A DNA stretch of 10,662 nt, from assembly GCA_965141735.1 (NCBI GenBank), contig CBCSOX010000081.1, positions 1-10,662 on the forward strand. The letters are read 5' to 3'. The translations under genes and the position numbers were made by a program. The notes beneath the pieces were generated by a model. The model saw only the letters and a program-made list of their open reading frames with translations. It was not told the DNA's origin and searched no databases. The DNA comes from Massilioclostridium sp965141735. Its GTDB lineage: Bacteria > Bacillota > Clostridia > Oscillospirales > Ruminococcaceae. Of this stretch, positions 1 through 7,269 are shown piece after piece (within the stretch, counting starts at the first letter, position 1; every line of letters begins with the position of its first letter).

Positions 1-718
1 ACTCCTGTACCAAGCGCTCCCCAGCCTCATCTCCCGCTCGCAAGGCGTCAAAGGCGGTGCGGCCATTTACTTGGTCAAGGGAGGGGGCGAATGCCCACAG
101 CTTGCTGTCGGGACAGCGCTGCATTGTTTCCCGTGTCGTTTTGATCAGGCCAGTTGCGGAGGAATAGGTCTCAAAACAACCCTTCCGCCCACAGGTACAC
201 TGCCGTCCGTCCAAAACAATGACCGTGTGCCCTAGCTCCGCTCCGGAACAGTTGAAGCCGGAGTATATCTTGCCGTCCAGAATAACACCTCCGCCGAGAC
301 CGGTGCCGAGGGTGATTGCTACCATCGTCTTGGTCCCCCTGCCTGCCCCCGCCAGATACTCCCCCCAGGCGGCGGCATTGGCGTCGTTTTCGATCCGGCA
401 GCTCTTTCCAGTCCGCTGCTCGACCAGTTCTGCCATGGGGACATCGTAGAAATCAAAATTGCAGGAGTACTCGATCCGCCCAGTTACTGGGTTGACTGTG
501 CCCGGGGAACCGATGCCGATGCTGCGGACCTCCTCAAACCGGATGCCAGCCTGCTGCGCGGCCTGCCTGCTCATTTTGACCATATCATCTGCAACCTCGT
601 CCGCTGTGCGGGGCAGGTTGGTTTTACACGACGCCTTGGCAGCAATCCGGAAATCCGCATCCACAACCGCAGCGACAATATTGGTGCCGCCCAAATCAAT
701 CCCAATGGTGTAACTCAT
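1..718 (-). CDS. ROK-family sugar kinase (glucokinase-like), 3' end cut by window edge
   Basis: ATP-dependent cytoplasmic kinase of the ROK family, probably phosphorylating glucose or a related hexose at the entry to glycolysis. The first 239 residues are present and the frame is still open at the window edge; family members usually have about 290-320 residues. Visible motifs: the N-terminal phosphate-binding IGIDLGGTN (residues 5-13), ENDANAAA (110-117) with the likely catalytic Asp112, the glycine-rich GTGLGGG (138-144), and the ROK zinc site, His164 plus the CxCGxxGC cysteines 174, 176 and 181 followed by FETY. The ATG at 718 is preceded by GGAGG with 8 bases of spacing. No open frame upstream suggests a longer N-terminus or a fused helix-turn-helix domain, so this is the kinase type and not a ROK repressor. 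Glucokinase is the most likely role, but fructokinase or N-acetylmannosamine kinase cannot be excluded without the C-terminus. Confidence 0.93.
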   Translation of the reverse strand, partial: MSYTIGIDLGGTNIVAAVVDADFRIAAKASCKTNLPRTADEVADDMVKMSRQAAQQAGIRFEEVRSIGIGSPGTVNPVTGRIEYSCNFDFYDVPMAELVEQRTGKSCRIENDANAAAWGEYLAGAGRGTKTMVAITLGTGLGGGVILDGKIYSGFNCSGAELGHTVIVLDGRQCTCGRKGCFETYSSATGLIKTTRETMQRCPDSKLWAFAPSLDQVNGRTAFDALRAGDEAGERLVQE

Positions 719-750
719 AGTGACAACCTCCGAACTCTCTATTTGTCAAA

Positions 751-779
751 AGTATAACATTAAGAGACTGCTGCGTCAA
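751..779 (-). promoter_or_regulatory. Sigma-A promoter of the ROK kinase gene
   Basis: On the minus strand, -35 TTGACG (774-779), a 17-base spacer, and -10 TATACT (751-756) with an extended -10 TG one base upstream (TGTTATACT). The start would fall near 744, giving a leader of about 25 bases that carries the GGAGG site. The kinase is therefore the first or only gene of its transcript on this side. Confidence 0.8.
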
Positions 780-1285
780 CAGAAATTGCGTTGTATTTCT
801 AAATGCATCTGTGGGGAAACCCGACAGATCACTGAGGAATAAACCTGATAACAGAGCAAAGTTGGAGCAACCATGCTATCCTTCCTGTCTTATTCCAATC
901 CGTTGACTATATTTCAACAGTCCGCTTCATGCATTCTATCTCACCACTTTGAGAGGGCTGTTGTTGGGGCAGATGAAACCTTTTTCGAATGTGCTTTTGG
1001 GTAGTTCAGCGCACTTTTCCGGAGCTGGCAGATAGGTCTAGGCCGTGCAGCCAACGCGTGTGAGGAGGCTGGCGCACAGGCGCATAGCCTATGAATCCGA
1101 CACGCCACAACTGACCAAGCCTCTAGATTCCTGCCAGCAAGGCTGGAGAAAGCTTTCCCGGTCTGTAGGTCTAATTGCGTTGTGTTTCGATTGAGTGACG
1201 TATCAATTTCCAGATTGCACAGGTTAGAATGACTTTCTTCAGCAATACAACGGGTGGTCTCCCTCCATCGAAAACCTGATGTTAC
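780..1285. other. About 500 bases without a recognisable gene
   Basis: Both strands are broken by stops in all frames, and the few short frames (for example a 43-codon one at 873-1004 on plus) lack a ribosome binding site and any familiar motif. GC content is lower than in the flanking genes. The visible structure is a 16-base direct repeat (784-799 and 1173-1188, 15 of 16 identical) and a small ccagc/gctgg hairpin near 1133-1145. It could be decayed coding DNA or a remnant of an inserted element, but no transposase signature, terminal inverted repeat or target duplication could be made out. Confidence 0.5.
784..1188. repeat. Pair of 16-base near-identical direct repeats 389 bases apart
   Basis: The copies are aattgcgttgtatttc at 784-799 and aattgcgttgtgtttc at 1173-1188, with one mismatch. 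They bracket most of the gene-free stretch between the kinase promoter and the symporter terminator. The similarity does not extend beyond the 16 bases. They could be chance, or the scar of an insertion/deletion. Nothing inside identifies an element. Confidence 0.35.
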
Positions 1286-1325
1286 AAAACGCCAGGCGCA
1301 GCCGGTAATTTGGCTGCGCCTGGCG
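1286..1325 (-). terminator. Rho-independent terminator of the symporter gene
   Basis: A perfect 14-bp stem (1290-1303 with 1312-1325) and an 8-base loop begin five bases after the symporter stop codon. Reading on minus, the hairpin is followed by TTTTGT. On plus it is followed by agttttta, so it may also work weakly the other way. Confidence 0.9.
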
Positions 1326-1330
1326 AGTTT

Positions 1331-2875
1331 TTATTCTTCTGCAATTGTCCCGGTGTAGAAAAAGTCGTCCTGCTCCGCAGCTTTTAATTTGAGAGAGGCA
1401 GCGACTTTGCTTCCGATTAAGCAGAGTGCGAACGAAGCAACCATCGCGGCGACCGCATAGATCGGTCCCTGGCCCGCGAAGGAGTTGAGCTGGCCGACAA
1501 ACCCAGTGGTATCTGTCGGGTTGCCCAGAATAATCAAAAGGATTTTGCTGACTGCGGGAATCAGCGCGATCAGGAACCCTCCGAGCATGCCGGTCCAGGC
1601 GCCTGCCCGGTTGAGCGATTTGCAGTAGAGCGAGAGGACATAAGGTGCGAGGAAGGAACCCGAGATAATCCCCCAGGAGTAGGACATCATGTCGAGGATC
1701 GGGGTGTCGGTGTTCGCAATGACATACGAGAGTACCACAAAGAGAAGGCAGAGCACCCGGGTGAGCACTGCGATCCCGCGGTTGTTGAGCCGGGGAAGAA
1801 ATTTCGGCTTGATCAAGTCCATCGAAGCGGAAGAGCAGGCGGTCAGGGTGATGGACGAGAGGGTGGACACCGAGGAAGAGATGAGCAACACCAGCACAAC
1901 GCCGAGCAGGATGTTGGGGAGCGCGGAGGCATTGAGCATGTTGGGGATCAGGTAATCCGCCCCGCCCTCCGGTAGTTCGGTGAAAAACAGGTGGGAGAGC
2001 GATCCGATGAAATAGCCGCCGACCGAAACGAGGAGGGCGAACGCTGTCGAAATAATAGTGCCGCGCTTGACCTCTTTGACATCCCGGATTCCGTAGTACT
2101 TGTGAATCATCTGCGGAAGACCCCAAGTGCCGAAACTGGTCATAAGAATCGTCGCGATGAGTGCGATGGTGTCCGAGGAGGAGAGGGGCGCGAGCTTGTT
2201 GGCTTTCATGAAGTCCCACATGCCCGCGATGCTGCCGCCCTCAACTACTGTGGGCGACTTCATCACAAAGATGATGAGAAGGGCAACGCCGATCATCATG
2301 ATAAAGCCCTGGAAAAAGTCCGCCTTGAGGGTCGCGAGGTACCCGCCGACCACGAGGACGATCGCCGCGGCAACCATGATGACAATCATGCACACCTTGA
2401 CGTCGATTCCAAGCAGCACCGCACAGACGCTGCCCAGGCCCTTGTAGACTGATGCCGAGTAGGGCATGAGAAAGATAAAGATGACAACCGTTGCAAAGAC
2501 CTTCATCTTTTCACTGGCAAAGCGCAGCGAAAAAAGCTGCGGCATGGATTTGATTTTCAGCCGGTGGGAGACCTCCCGGGTGCGCAGCGCGAGCACCTTC
2601 CAGGCGAGCCAGGAGCCGAACACCGCGTTGCCGAGGCCAATCAGGATTGCCCACAGGCCATATTTCCAGCCCGAGGTGCCGGCGTAGCCGATGAACATGA
2701 CAGCGGAAAAATAGGCTGTGCCATAGCTGAGCGCGGAGAGCCACGCCCCCGCGTTGCGGCTGCCGACCGTAAAGGAGGCCACGCTTTTGGAAGATTTGGA
2801 ATTGACGATGCCAATGACGAGCATAAAGATGCCGTACACAATGATGGTCGTCCAGATGACAATGTACTTTTGCAA
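1331..2875 (-). CDS. Sodium:solute symporter (SSS family, PutP-like)
   Basis: Inner-membrane, sodium-driven uptake carrier of the SSS/LeuT-fold superfamily, about 514 residues with roughly 13 hydrophobic segments. Recognisable parts are the N-terminal helix after the first dozen residues, the second segment with SYGTAYFSAVMFIG and GxxxGxxYGLW-type spacing, the GGYLAT...ADFFQG signature near residue 180, and the serine-rich LISSSVSTLSS helix near residue 335, which in PutP and vSGLT supplies Na+ ligands. The substrate cannot be read from sequence; proline, pantothenate, another carboxylate or an amino acid are all possible. Start choice: a GTG at 2887 gives four more residues but has no ribosome binding site, whereas AGGTGG (2884-2889) lies 8 bases before the TTG at 2875, so TTG is preferred. 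It is monocistronic: its own promoter lies upstream and a strong terminator follows immediately. The leader contains a dyad that could be an operator. Confidence 0.9.
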   Translation of the reverse strand: MQKYIVIWTTIIVYGIFMLVIGIVNSKSSKSVASFTVGSRNAGAWLSALSYGTAYFSAVMFIGYAGTSGWKYGLWAILIGLGNAVFGSWLAWKVLALRTREVSHRLKIKSMPQLFSLRFASEKMKVFATVVIFIFLMPYSASVYKGLGSVCAVLLGIDVKVCMIVIMVAAAIVLVVGGYLATLKADFFQGFIMMIGVALLIIFVMKSPTVVEGGSIAGMWDFMKANKLAPLSSSDTIALIATILMTSFGTWGLPQMIHKYYGIRDVKEVKRGTIISTAFALLVSVGGYFIGSLSHLFFTELPEGGADYLIPNMLNASALPNILLGVVLVLLISSSVSTLSSITLTACSSASMDLIKPKFLPRLNNRGIAVLTRVLCLLFVVLSYVIANTDTPILDMMSYSWGIISGSFLAPYVLSLYCKSLNRAGAWTGMLGGFLIALIPAVSKILLIILGNPTDTTGFVGQLNSFAGQGPIYAVAAMVASFALCLIGSKVAASLKLKAAEQDDFFYTGTIAEE

Positions 2876-2883
2876 GGGAAACC

Positions 2884-2889
2884 CCACCT
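2884..2889 (-). promoter_or_regulatory. Ribosome binding site that favours a TTG start for the symporter
   Basis: AGGTGG on minus lies 8 bases ahead of TTG (2873-2875) and overlaps the alternative GTG (2885-2887), which itself has only an A-rich tract upstream. A GTG start would put the ribosome binding site inside the coding sequence. Confidence 0.6.
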
Positions 2890-2903
2890 TTTGTCTATTT
2901 TCG

Positions 2904-2942
2904 CTTTAGCAAGTTAATGCGCTTAGGCGCTAAAGTATACTT
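2904..2942 (-). promoter_or_regulatory. Operator-like dyads at the symporter transcription start and leader
   Basis: A perfect 7-bp inverted repeat, ctttagc (2904-2910) and gctaaag (2929-2935), encloses a smaller gcgc-ttag-gcgc hairpin. It abuts a 10-base palindrome aagtatactt (2933-2942) that covers the predicted start site near 2939. The position just downstream of the -10 box suits a repressor site or an RNA structure. The regulator is unknown. Confidence 0.45.
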
Positions 2943-2945
2943 CAT

Positions 2946-2974
2946 ATTATGCACTGTTTTATGTCGTTTGTCAA
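2946..2974 (-). promoter_or_regulatory. Sigma-A promoter of the symporter gene
   Basis: Consensus -35 TTGACA (2969-2974), a 17-base spacer and -10 CATAAT (2946-2951) on minus. The predicted start lies near 2939, about 60 bases ahead of the coding sequence. Confidence 0.85.
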
Positions 2975-2990
2975 GGGAATTTGTAAAAAA

Positions 2991-3028
2991 ATAAACAAAA
3001 ATCCCGCGCACAGCCTGCGCGGGATTTT
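2991..3028 (-). terminator. Rho-independent terminator of the secDF operon
   Basis: A 13-bp stem (2998-3010 with 3016-3028) with a cagcc loop sits just after the secF stop. On minus it is followed by a long T-rich tract (TTTTTGTTTATTTTTTT), which is strong intrinsic termination. It isolates secDF from the symporter promoter directly downstream. Confidence 0.93.
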
Positions 3029-3039
3029 GTTTCTTTGAA

Positions 3040-4002
3040 TTATGCTTCGGCCGGGTCTTTTTTGCCCTTGTTTGCTCTTTTTTCCTTGAGCAGCACCCAC
3101 AGCGGGCCGGAAAGGCAGACGGAAGAGTAAGCGCCTGCGACCATGCCGACAACGAGCGGGAAGACGAAGCTGACCATTGAGGTAATGCCGCTGATCAGGC
3201 AGACGATCAGGACAACGACCATCGCCATAACCGTGGTGACAGTGGTGTTGATCGTGCGGGTGAGGGTCTGGTTGATACTGGTGTTGACCAGCGTCTTGAG
3301 AGAAGTGCCCGAACCCATAACCTGCTTGTTCTCACGAATGCGGTCGTAAATGACCAGGGTGTTGTTGATCGAGTAACCGAGGATGGTCAACAGAACCGCC
3401 ATAAAGTTGTCGTTGATCGGCATCCCAAAGATCGCGAACGCGGCGTAGACCATGATACAGTCGTGCAGCAGCGCGACAATTGCCATCAGGCCGGCGGACC
3501 AGCCGCCAATCTTGCGGAATCGGAAACCGATGTATACGATCAGGACGAGGAAGGAGAAAATGACCGCGACCAGGCATTTGAAGAAGAATTCCTTACCTGC
3601 CTGCGGGTTTACGCTTGTCACAACGACTTCGGTGGAAGCATCCTTGAGCTGGATGTTGTCCGGATACTTCTCCTGGAGAGCGGTGGTCAGTTCGTCCACT
3701 TGCTCCGCAGTCACCTCGGTGTTGTCCGAGAGGGTGATGACCAGGTTATTGGTCTTGTTTTTCTCATCGGTGGTCTGGCGCACCGTGACGTTTTTGCCGA
3801 GTTTCTCCCCGACAAAACTCTGTGCGTCGCCCAGGTTCATTTCACCGGTGAACGGCACGTTGATGATGGTACCGCCCTTAAACTTGATGTCAATGCTCAG
3901 GCCTCTGAAAATCGTAAAGAGGATGGCGACAACCATGATTGCCAGGGAAATCAAGATAAAAATCTTACGCTTGCCGACCACATCAAAATTTCTAGTTTTC
4001 AT
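3040..4002 (-). CDS. secF: Protein translocase subunit SecF
   Basis: Membrane subunit that, with SecD, uses the proton (or sodium) gradient to pull secreted proteins through SecYEG from the outer face. It has 320 residues, normal for SecF. A first membrane helix (residues 13-31) is followed by the DIKFKGGT segment (38-45), a periplasmic-type domain with the DVEVTSVNPQAGKE-like region near 124-138, and then five C-terminal helices. These include the signature LTILGYSINNTLVIYDRIREN (205-225). In most SecF proteins the second N of SINNT (Asn214) is Asp. Start: ATG at 4002 with GGAGG 9 bases upstream; an in-frame ATG 13 codons earlier lies inside secD and lacks a site. The ATG overlaps the secD stop by one base (TAATG), so translation is coupled. 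A strong terminator follows. Confidence 0.96.
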   Translation of the reverse strand: MKTRNFDVVGKRKIFILISLAIMVVAILFTIFRGLSIDIKFKGGTIINVPFTGEMNLGDAQSFVGEKLGKNVTVRQTTDEKNKTNNLVITLSDNTEVTAEQVDELTTALQEKYPDNIQLKDASTEVVVTSVNPQAGKEFFFKCLVAVIFSFLVLIVYIGFRFRKIGGWSAGLMAIVALLHDCIMVYAAFAIFGMPINDNFMAVLLTILGYSINNTLVIYDRIRENKQVMGSGTSLKTLVNTSINQTLTRTINTTVTTVMAMVVVLIVCLISGITSMVSFVFPLVVGMVAGAYSSVCLSGPLWVLLKEKRANKGKKDPAEA

Positions 4003-5411
4003 TATTTCGCACCTCCATACAGTTTCGGATTGCGGAAGCACTTAAATTTCGAAAGTGATCTGAGCATCACGCGGCTCGCGGTCACGCCCATGATGAAGTT
4101 GCCGATAATACCGACGATCAGGGTGTAGCCGAACGAGTAGATTGTGCCTTCGGTCGCTGAACCGAACATAAAGAAGATAGGTTTGAGGATGGTTGCAAAG
4201 ATGCTGTCCGGCGGGCCGAACGCGCCCATGAGGACGACCGCAATCAGGATAACGGTGATGTTGCCGTCAAAGACCGCGGTAAAGCCGCGCTTGTAACCAG
4301 TCGTGATCGCGCCGTCGAGGGACTTGCCGTTGTCGAGCTCCTCCCGGATACGGGTCGCGGTGAGGATGTTGGCGTCAACGCCCATGCCGATACCGAGTAT
4401 GATACCCGCGATACCCGGCAGGGTGAGGGTAAAGCTCGGGAAGGGGGCGAAGAAACCGGAGACCGCCGCAACCGAGAGGGCGATCTGGCCCATCAGTGCG
4501 ATACAGGCAACCGCGCCGGGCAGTCTGTACAAAGCGATCATAAAGACGCAGACGAGCGCGAAGGCGATGAGGCCTGCGACAACCATCGCGTCTCTCGCCT
4601 GGGTGCCCAGGGTCGGCGAAATGGTGCTGTAGCTGGTGGTTTCAAGCTTAAACGGCAGCGCGCCGCCGTTGATCTTGTTGGCGAGGTCGGTGGCGGTTTC
4701 GGCGTTGAAGGAGCCGGAGATAATCGCCTTGCCGTCGGTGATCTGGGTGTTGACTGTGGGGGCGGAGATCATGGTGTCGTCCATCCAGATCGAGATCGAG
4801 CCGGTGCCGGCGAGACGGCCGGTCGCTTCGGAGAACTTGGTTGCGCCCTCCGAGGTGAGCTCAAGTGAAACGACGTATTCCGGAGTCTTGTTTTTATCGG
4901 TCTGCTGGTAGCCGGCCTTTGCGGACACGACGTCGGAACCCGTCAGAATAATGTTGGATTCGGTGGTTCCGGTGGGCAGCCCGGTCGACGTGTCGACCTC
5001 CTTGCCCTCGCGGAAGGTGAGCTGTGCGGTCTCGCCGAGGGAGGCAATGGCCGCCTGTGCATCGAAATCAGTCTCATCCGCAGGCCAGGGGAAGCGGACA
5101 ATGACTTTGTGTTTGCTGTAGTCGGTGTAGACATCACTGTCGGTGATGTTCTGCGAGATCAGACGCTGCTTGATGATTGCCTCGGCAGCATCCATCTGCT
5201 CGTTGGTGATGCCCTCCGTATCTGCCGGGGGAGCAAATGTCACATCAACACCGCCGCGGATATCGATGCCCCATCTGATATCATCAGCGCCCTTGATGTA
5301 AACGGTTTTTGTGTCTCCCCATTGTGTGCTGATTCCCAGAAAGGTGACCGCCGTAAAGGCGACCAGCAGGATTGCCACAATGAAAAACACAGATTTTCCA
5401 TTACGTTTCAT
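4002..5411 (-). CDS. secD: Protein translocase subunit SecD
   Basis: Partner of SecF in the SecDF complex, which drives the late, ATP-independent stage of export and recycles the translocon. It has 469 residues, in the usual range for Gram-positive SecD. An N-terminal anchor helix (8-27) is followed by WGIDIRGGVDVTF (47-59), the D1 motif. A large extracytoplasmic domain follows, with the D-family motif around SGSFNAETATDLANKINGGALPFKLE (232-257). Five or six C-terminal membrane helices include GIAGIILGIGMGVDANIL (333-350), where Asp346 matches the proton-relay aspartate known from Thermus SecDF, then TRIREEL. GGAGG lies 8 bases before the ATG. Its own consensus promoter is upstream. The usual yajC neighbour is absent here; purB precedes it instead. 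Confidence 0.97.
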   Translation of the reverse strand: MKRNGKSVFFIVAILLVAFTAVTFLGISTQWGDTKTVYIKGADDIRWGIDIRGGVDVTFAPPADTEGITNEQMDAAEAIIKQRLISQNITDSDVYTDYSKHKVIVRFPWPADETDFDAQAAIASLGETAQLTFREGKEVDTSTGLPTGTTESNIILTGSDVVSAKAGYQQTDKNKTPEYVVSLELTSEGATKFSEATGRLAGTGSISIWMDDTMISAPTVNTQITDGKAIISGSFNAETATDLANKINGGALPFKLETTSYSTISPTLGTQARDAMVVAGLIAFALVCVFMIALYRLPGAVACIALMGQIALSVAAVSGFFAPFPSFTLTLPGIAGIILGIGMGVDANILTATRIREELDNGKSLDGAITTGYKRGFTAVFDGNITVILIAVVLMGAFGPPDSIFATILKPIFFMFGSATEGTIYSFGYTLIVGIIGNFIMGVTASRVMLRSLSKFKCFRNPKLYGGAK

Positions 5412-5460
5412 GGACCTTTCCTCCGATTAAGTATTTGTTTTTTTATAAAATCTAAATCTT

Positions 5461-5489
5461 ATTATAAGACATAATTTGGCGCAAGTCAA
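5461..5489 (-). promoter_or_regulatory. Sigma-A promoter of secDF
   Basis: -35 TTGACT (5484-5489), a 17-base spacer and a perfect -10 TATAAT (5461-5466) on minus. The start falls near 5454, about 40 bases ahead of secD. It lies in the 123-base gap after purB. Confidence 0.9.
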
Positions 5490-5534
5490 CAATTATCTTG
5501 CTGGGCGGACATGTTTTTTATCAGTAACGTAGCA

Positions 5535-6968
5535 TTATACCGCTAACTCGACATTTTCGCCCAAAAGACCCTTGTTGCGCTCGAGCACCGGGCGCACGCA
5601 TTCCGCGAGGAATTCGCCCACCTGTTCCACGCTGCGGCCGACAAAGTTGATCGGCTTCATGATCGCGTGAATCTCATCATAAGACAGATTGAACGAGGGA
5701 TCGGCGCAGACGCGCTCGATGAGGTCGTTTTCCCCGCCCTCCTCTTTGACCACCTTGGCGGCGGCAATCGAGTGCTGGCGGAGTTTCTCGTGGAGTTCCT
5801 GGCGGTCGCCGCCCTTTTTGACAGCCTCCATCATGATATTTTCGGTTGCCATAAACGGCAGCTCCTTCATCACCCGCTGTTCGACCACCTTGGGGTAGAC
5901 CACCAGGCCGTCGGTGACGTTGATGAGGATGTTGAGGATCGCGTCGATGCCGAGGAACGCCTCCGCCACAGCGATGCGTTTGTTGGCGCTGTCGTCGAGG
6001 GTGCGCTCGAACCACTGGGTACCCGCGGTGAACGCCGGGTTGAGCACGTCGATCATCACATAGCGCGCCAGGGCGGTGATCCGCTCGCTGCGCATCGGGT
6101 TGCGCTTGTACGGCATGGCGGACGAGCCGATCTGGTTTTTCTCGAACGGTTCCTCCATCTCCTTGAAGTTTTGCAGGATCCGCAGGTCGTTTGCAAATTT
6201 CATCGCCGACTGGGCGATGGCGGAAAGGGTGGACACGACCGCGTAATCCACCTTGCGGGAATAAGTCTGGCCGGAAACCGGTACGACCGCGTCAAAGCCC
6301 ATTTCGCGGGCGATCATGGATTCGAGCTCCTTGATCTTTGCGGTGTCGCCCTCGAACAGCTCGACAAAGCTCGCCTGGGTGCCGGTGGTGCCTTTTTGCC
6401 CGAGCAGCTTGAGGTTCGCGATGCGGAACTCGAGCTCCTCGAGATCCATGAGCAGCTCGTTGATCCAGAGAGTCGCGCGCTTGCCGACGGTGGTCAGCTG
6501 AGCGGGCTGCAGATGGGTGTACGCGAGGCAGGGGATCGATTTATTCTTCTCTGCAAAATCCGAGAGAAGGGCGATCACGTTGACCAGCTTGCGCTTGACG
6601 ACCTGGAGCGCGTCCCGCATGACGATGACGTCGGTGTTGTCGCCGACATAGCAGGAGGTTGCGCCCAGGTGGATAATCCCCTTTGCGTGGGGGCACTGCT
6701 GGCCGTACGCGTAAACGTGCGCCATAACGTCGTGCCGGACGAGCTTTTCCCTTTCCTCAGCCACGTCGTAGTTGATGTCGTCGACGTGCGCTTCGAGCTC
6801 CCTGACCTGTTCTTCCGACACCGGAAGCCCCAGCTTGTGCTCCGCCCTTGCCAGTGCGACCCAAAGCTTTCTCCACGTCCTGAATTTGGTGTCGGGAGAA
6901 AAAATGGCCTGCATCTCTTTGCTGGCGTAACGGGTACAAAATGGGCTTTCGTAAATTTCTTTACTCAT
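5535..6968 (-). CDS. purB: Adenylosuccinate lyase
   Basis: Cytoplasmic homotetrameric lyase of purine synthesis. It releases fumarate both from SAICAR (giving AICAR) and from adenylosuccinate (giving AMP). It has 477 residues, the longer form resembling the human and clostridial enzymes rather than the ~430-residue Bacillus one. Visible: HLGATS...DNTD (100-113), AYTHLQPAQ (149-157) with His152 in the place of the catalytic general acid, GQKGTTGTQASF (190-201), and the fumarase/aspartase superfamily signature GSSAMPYKRNP (281-291), whose loop serine is the catalytic base in the family. The ATG at 6968 has GGAGG 7 bases upstream. It has its own promoter. No convincing terminator follows, so some transcripts may continue into secD. 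No other purine genes are in view. Confidence 0.97.
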   Translation of the reverse strand: MSKEIYESPFCTRYASKEMQAIFSPDTKFRTWRKLWVALARAEHKLGLPVSEEQVRELEAHVDDINYDVAEEREKLVRHDVMAHVYAYGQQCPHAKGIIHLGATSCYVGDNTDVIVMRDALQVVKRKLVNVIALLSDFAEKNKSIPCLAYTHLQPAQLTTVGKRATLWINELLMDLEELEFRIANLKLLGQKGTTGTQASFVELFEGDTAKIKELESMIAREMGFDAVVPVSGQTYSRKVDYAVVSTLSAIAQSAMKFANDLRILQNFKEMEEPFEKNQIGSSAMPYKRNPMRSERITALARYVMIDVLNPAFTAGTQWFERTLDDSANKRIAVAEAFLGIDAILNILINVTDGLVVYPKVVEQRVMKELPFMATENIMMEAVKKGGDRQELHEKLRQHSIAAAKVVKEEGGENDLIERVCADPSFNLSYDEIHAIMKPINFVGRSVEQVGEFLAECVRPVLERNKGLLGENVELAV

Positions 6969-7034
6969 TTTGTTGCCTCCATTTTATTGGAATGTTGATG
7001 CGCAGGGAAAGTGCATTTACACATGAACTAGTTT

Positions 7035-7063
7035 ATTTTAGCATATTTTCAGAAATTTCACAA
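7035..7063 (-). promoter_or_regulatory. Sigma-A promoter of purB (extended -10)
   Basis: -35 TTGTGA (7058-7063), a 17-base spacer and -10 TAAAAT (7035-7040) preceded by TGC (extended -10), on minus. The leader is about 60 bases, too short for a purine riboswitch, and no PurR-box pair was seen. Confidence 0.75.
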
Positions 7064-7085
7064 GTCTAAAACAGAAAAGACACAT

Positions 7086-7180
7086 CGAAATCAGGGGATT
7101 TTTGCAGGATTCCCCCGCTTTCTAGAATTTGGAGCTTCGCGGGGTTCCCTGACGGCCGCAATGACGTCTTGAATCCATCC
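7086..7180. repeat. Nested inverted repeats in the purB upstream region
   Basis: Several inverted repeats are packed into fewer than 100 bases. The outer arms are tcaggg (7091-7096) and ccctga (7147-7152). The inner arms are ccccgc (7113-7118) and gcgggg (7139-7144), enclosing the palindrome ttctagaa (7120-7127). There is also an alternative pair, ggattc (7107-7112) with gaatcc (7171-7176). It lies between the purB promoter and the terminator of the next gene, and no gene covers it. It could be a small dispersed (REP/MITE-like) repeat or a structured RNA end. One copy alone cannot decide. Confidence 0.4.
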
Positions 7181-7216
7181 GCCGCCCTTTAGTTGAGACA
7201 CAGAAAACTGGTGATG

Positions 7217-7248
7217 AAAAAACAAAAAAGACCCGTTAAAAACGGGCC
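7217..7248 (-). terminator. Rho-independent terminator of the cysteine-rich small gene
   Basis: On minus, an 8-bp stem (7241-7248 with 7230-7237, including one G-U pair) and a 3-base loop are followed by TTTTTTGTTTTTT. It starts about 20 bases after the stop codon of the 62-residue gene. Confidence 0.9.
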
Positions 7249-7269
7249 GAATTCTGACTGTATGCGTGA

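Noticed and set aside
873..1004. A 43-codon ORF on plus in the gap
   Set aside because: No ribosome binding site, promoter or protein-like pattern.
780..1285. Possible insertion-sequence remnant
   Set aside because: A short minus frame ending at 1173 looked vaguely like a transposase C-terminus, but there is no DDE motif, terminal inverted repeat or start, so no element is called.
1239..2219. A 326-codon minus frame overlapping the symporter
   Set aside because: Arg/His/Pro-rich translation in the alternative frame of a clear membrane transporter, crossing its terminator.
5667..6998. A 443-codon open frame on plus opposite purB
   Set aside because: It mirrors purB codons in a GC-rich gene, has low-complexity His/Val/Asp/Leu-rich content, no ribosome binding site and no family pattern, while the minus strand carries a full purB signature set.
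6969..7034. Purine riboswitch or PurR box ahead of purB
   Set aside because: The leader is only about 60 bases, with no aptamer-like three-way junction, no anti-terminator and no PurR-box pair.
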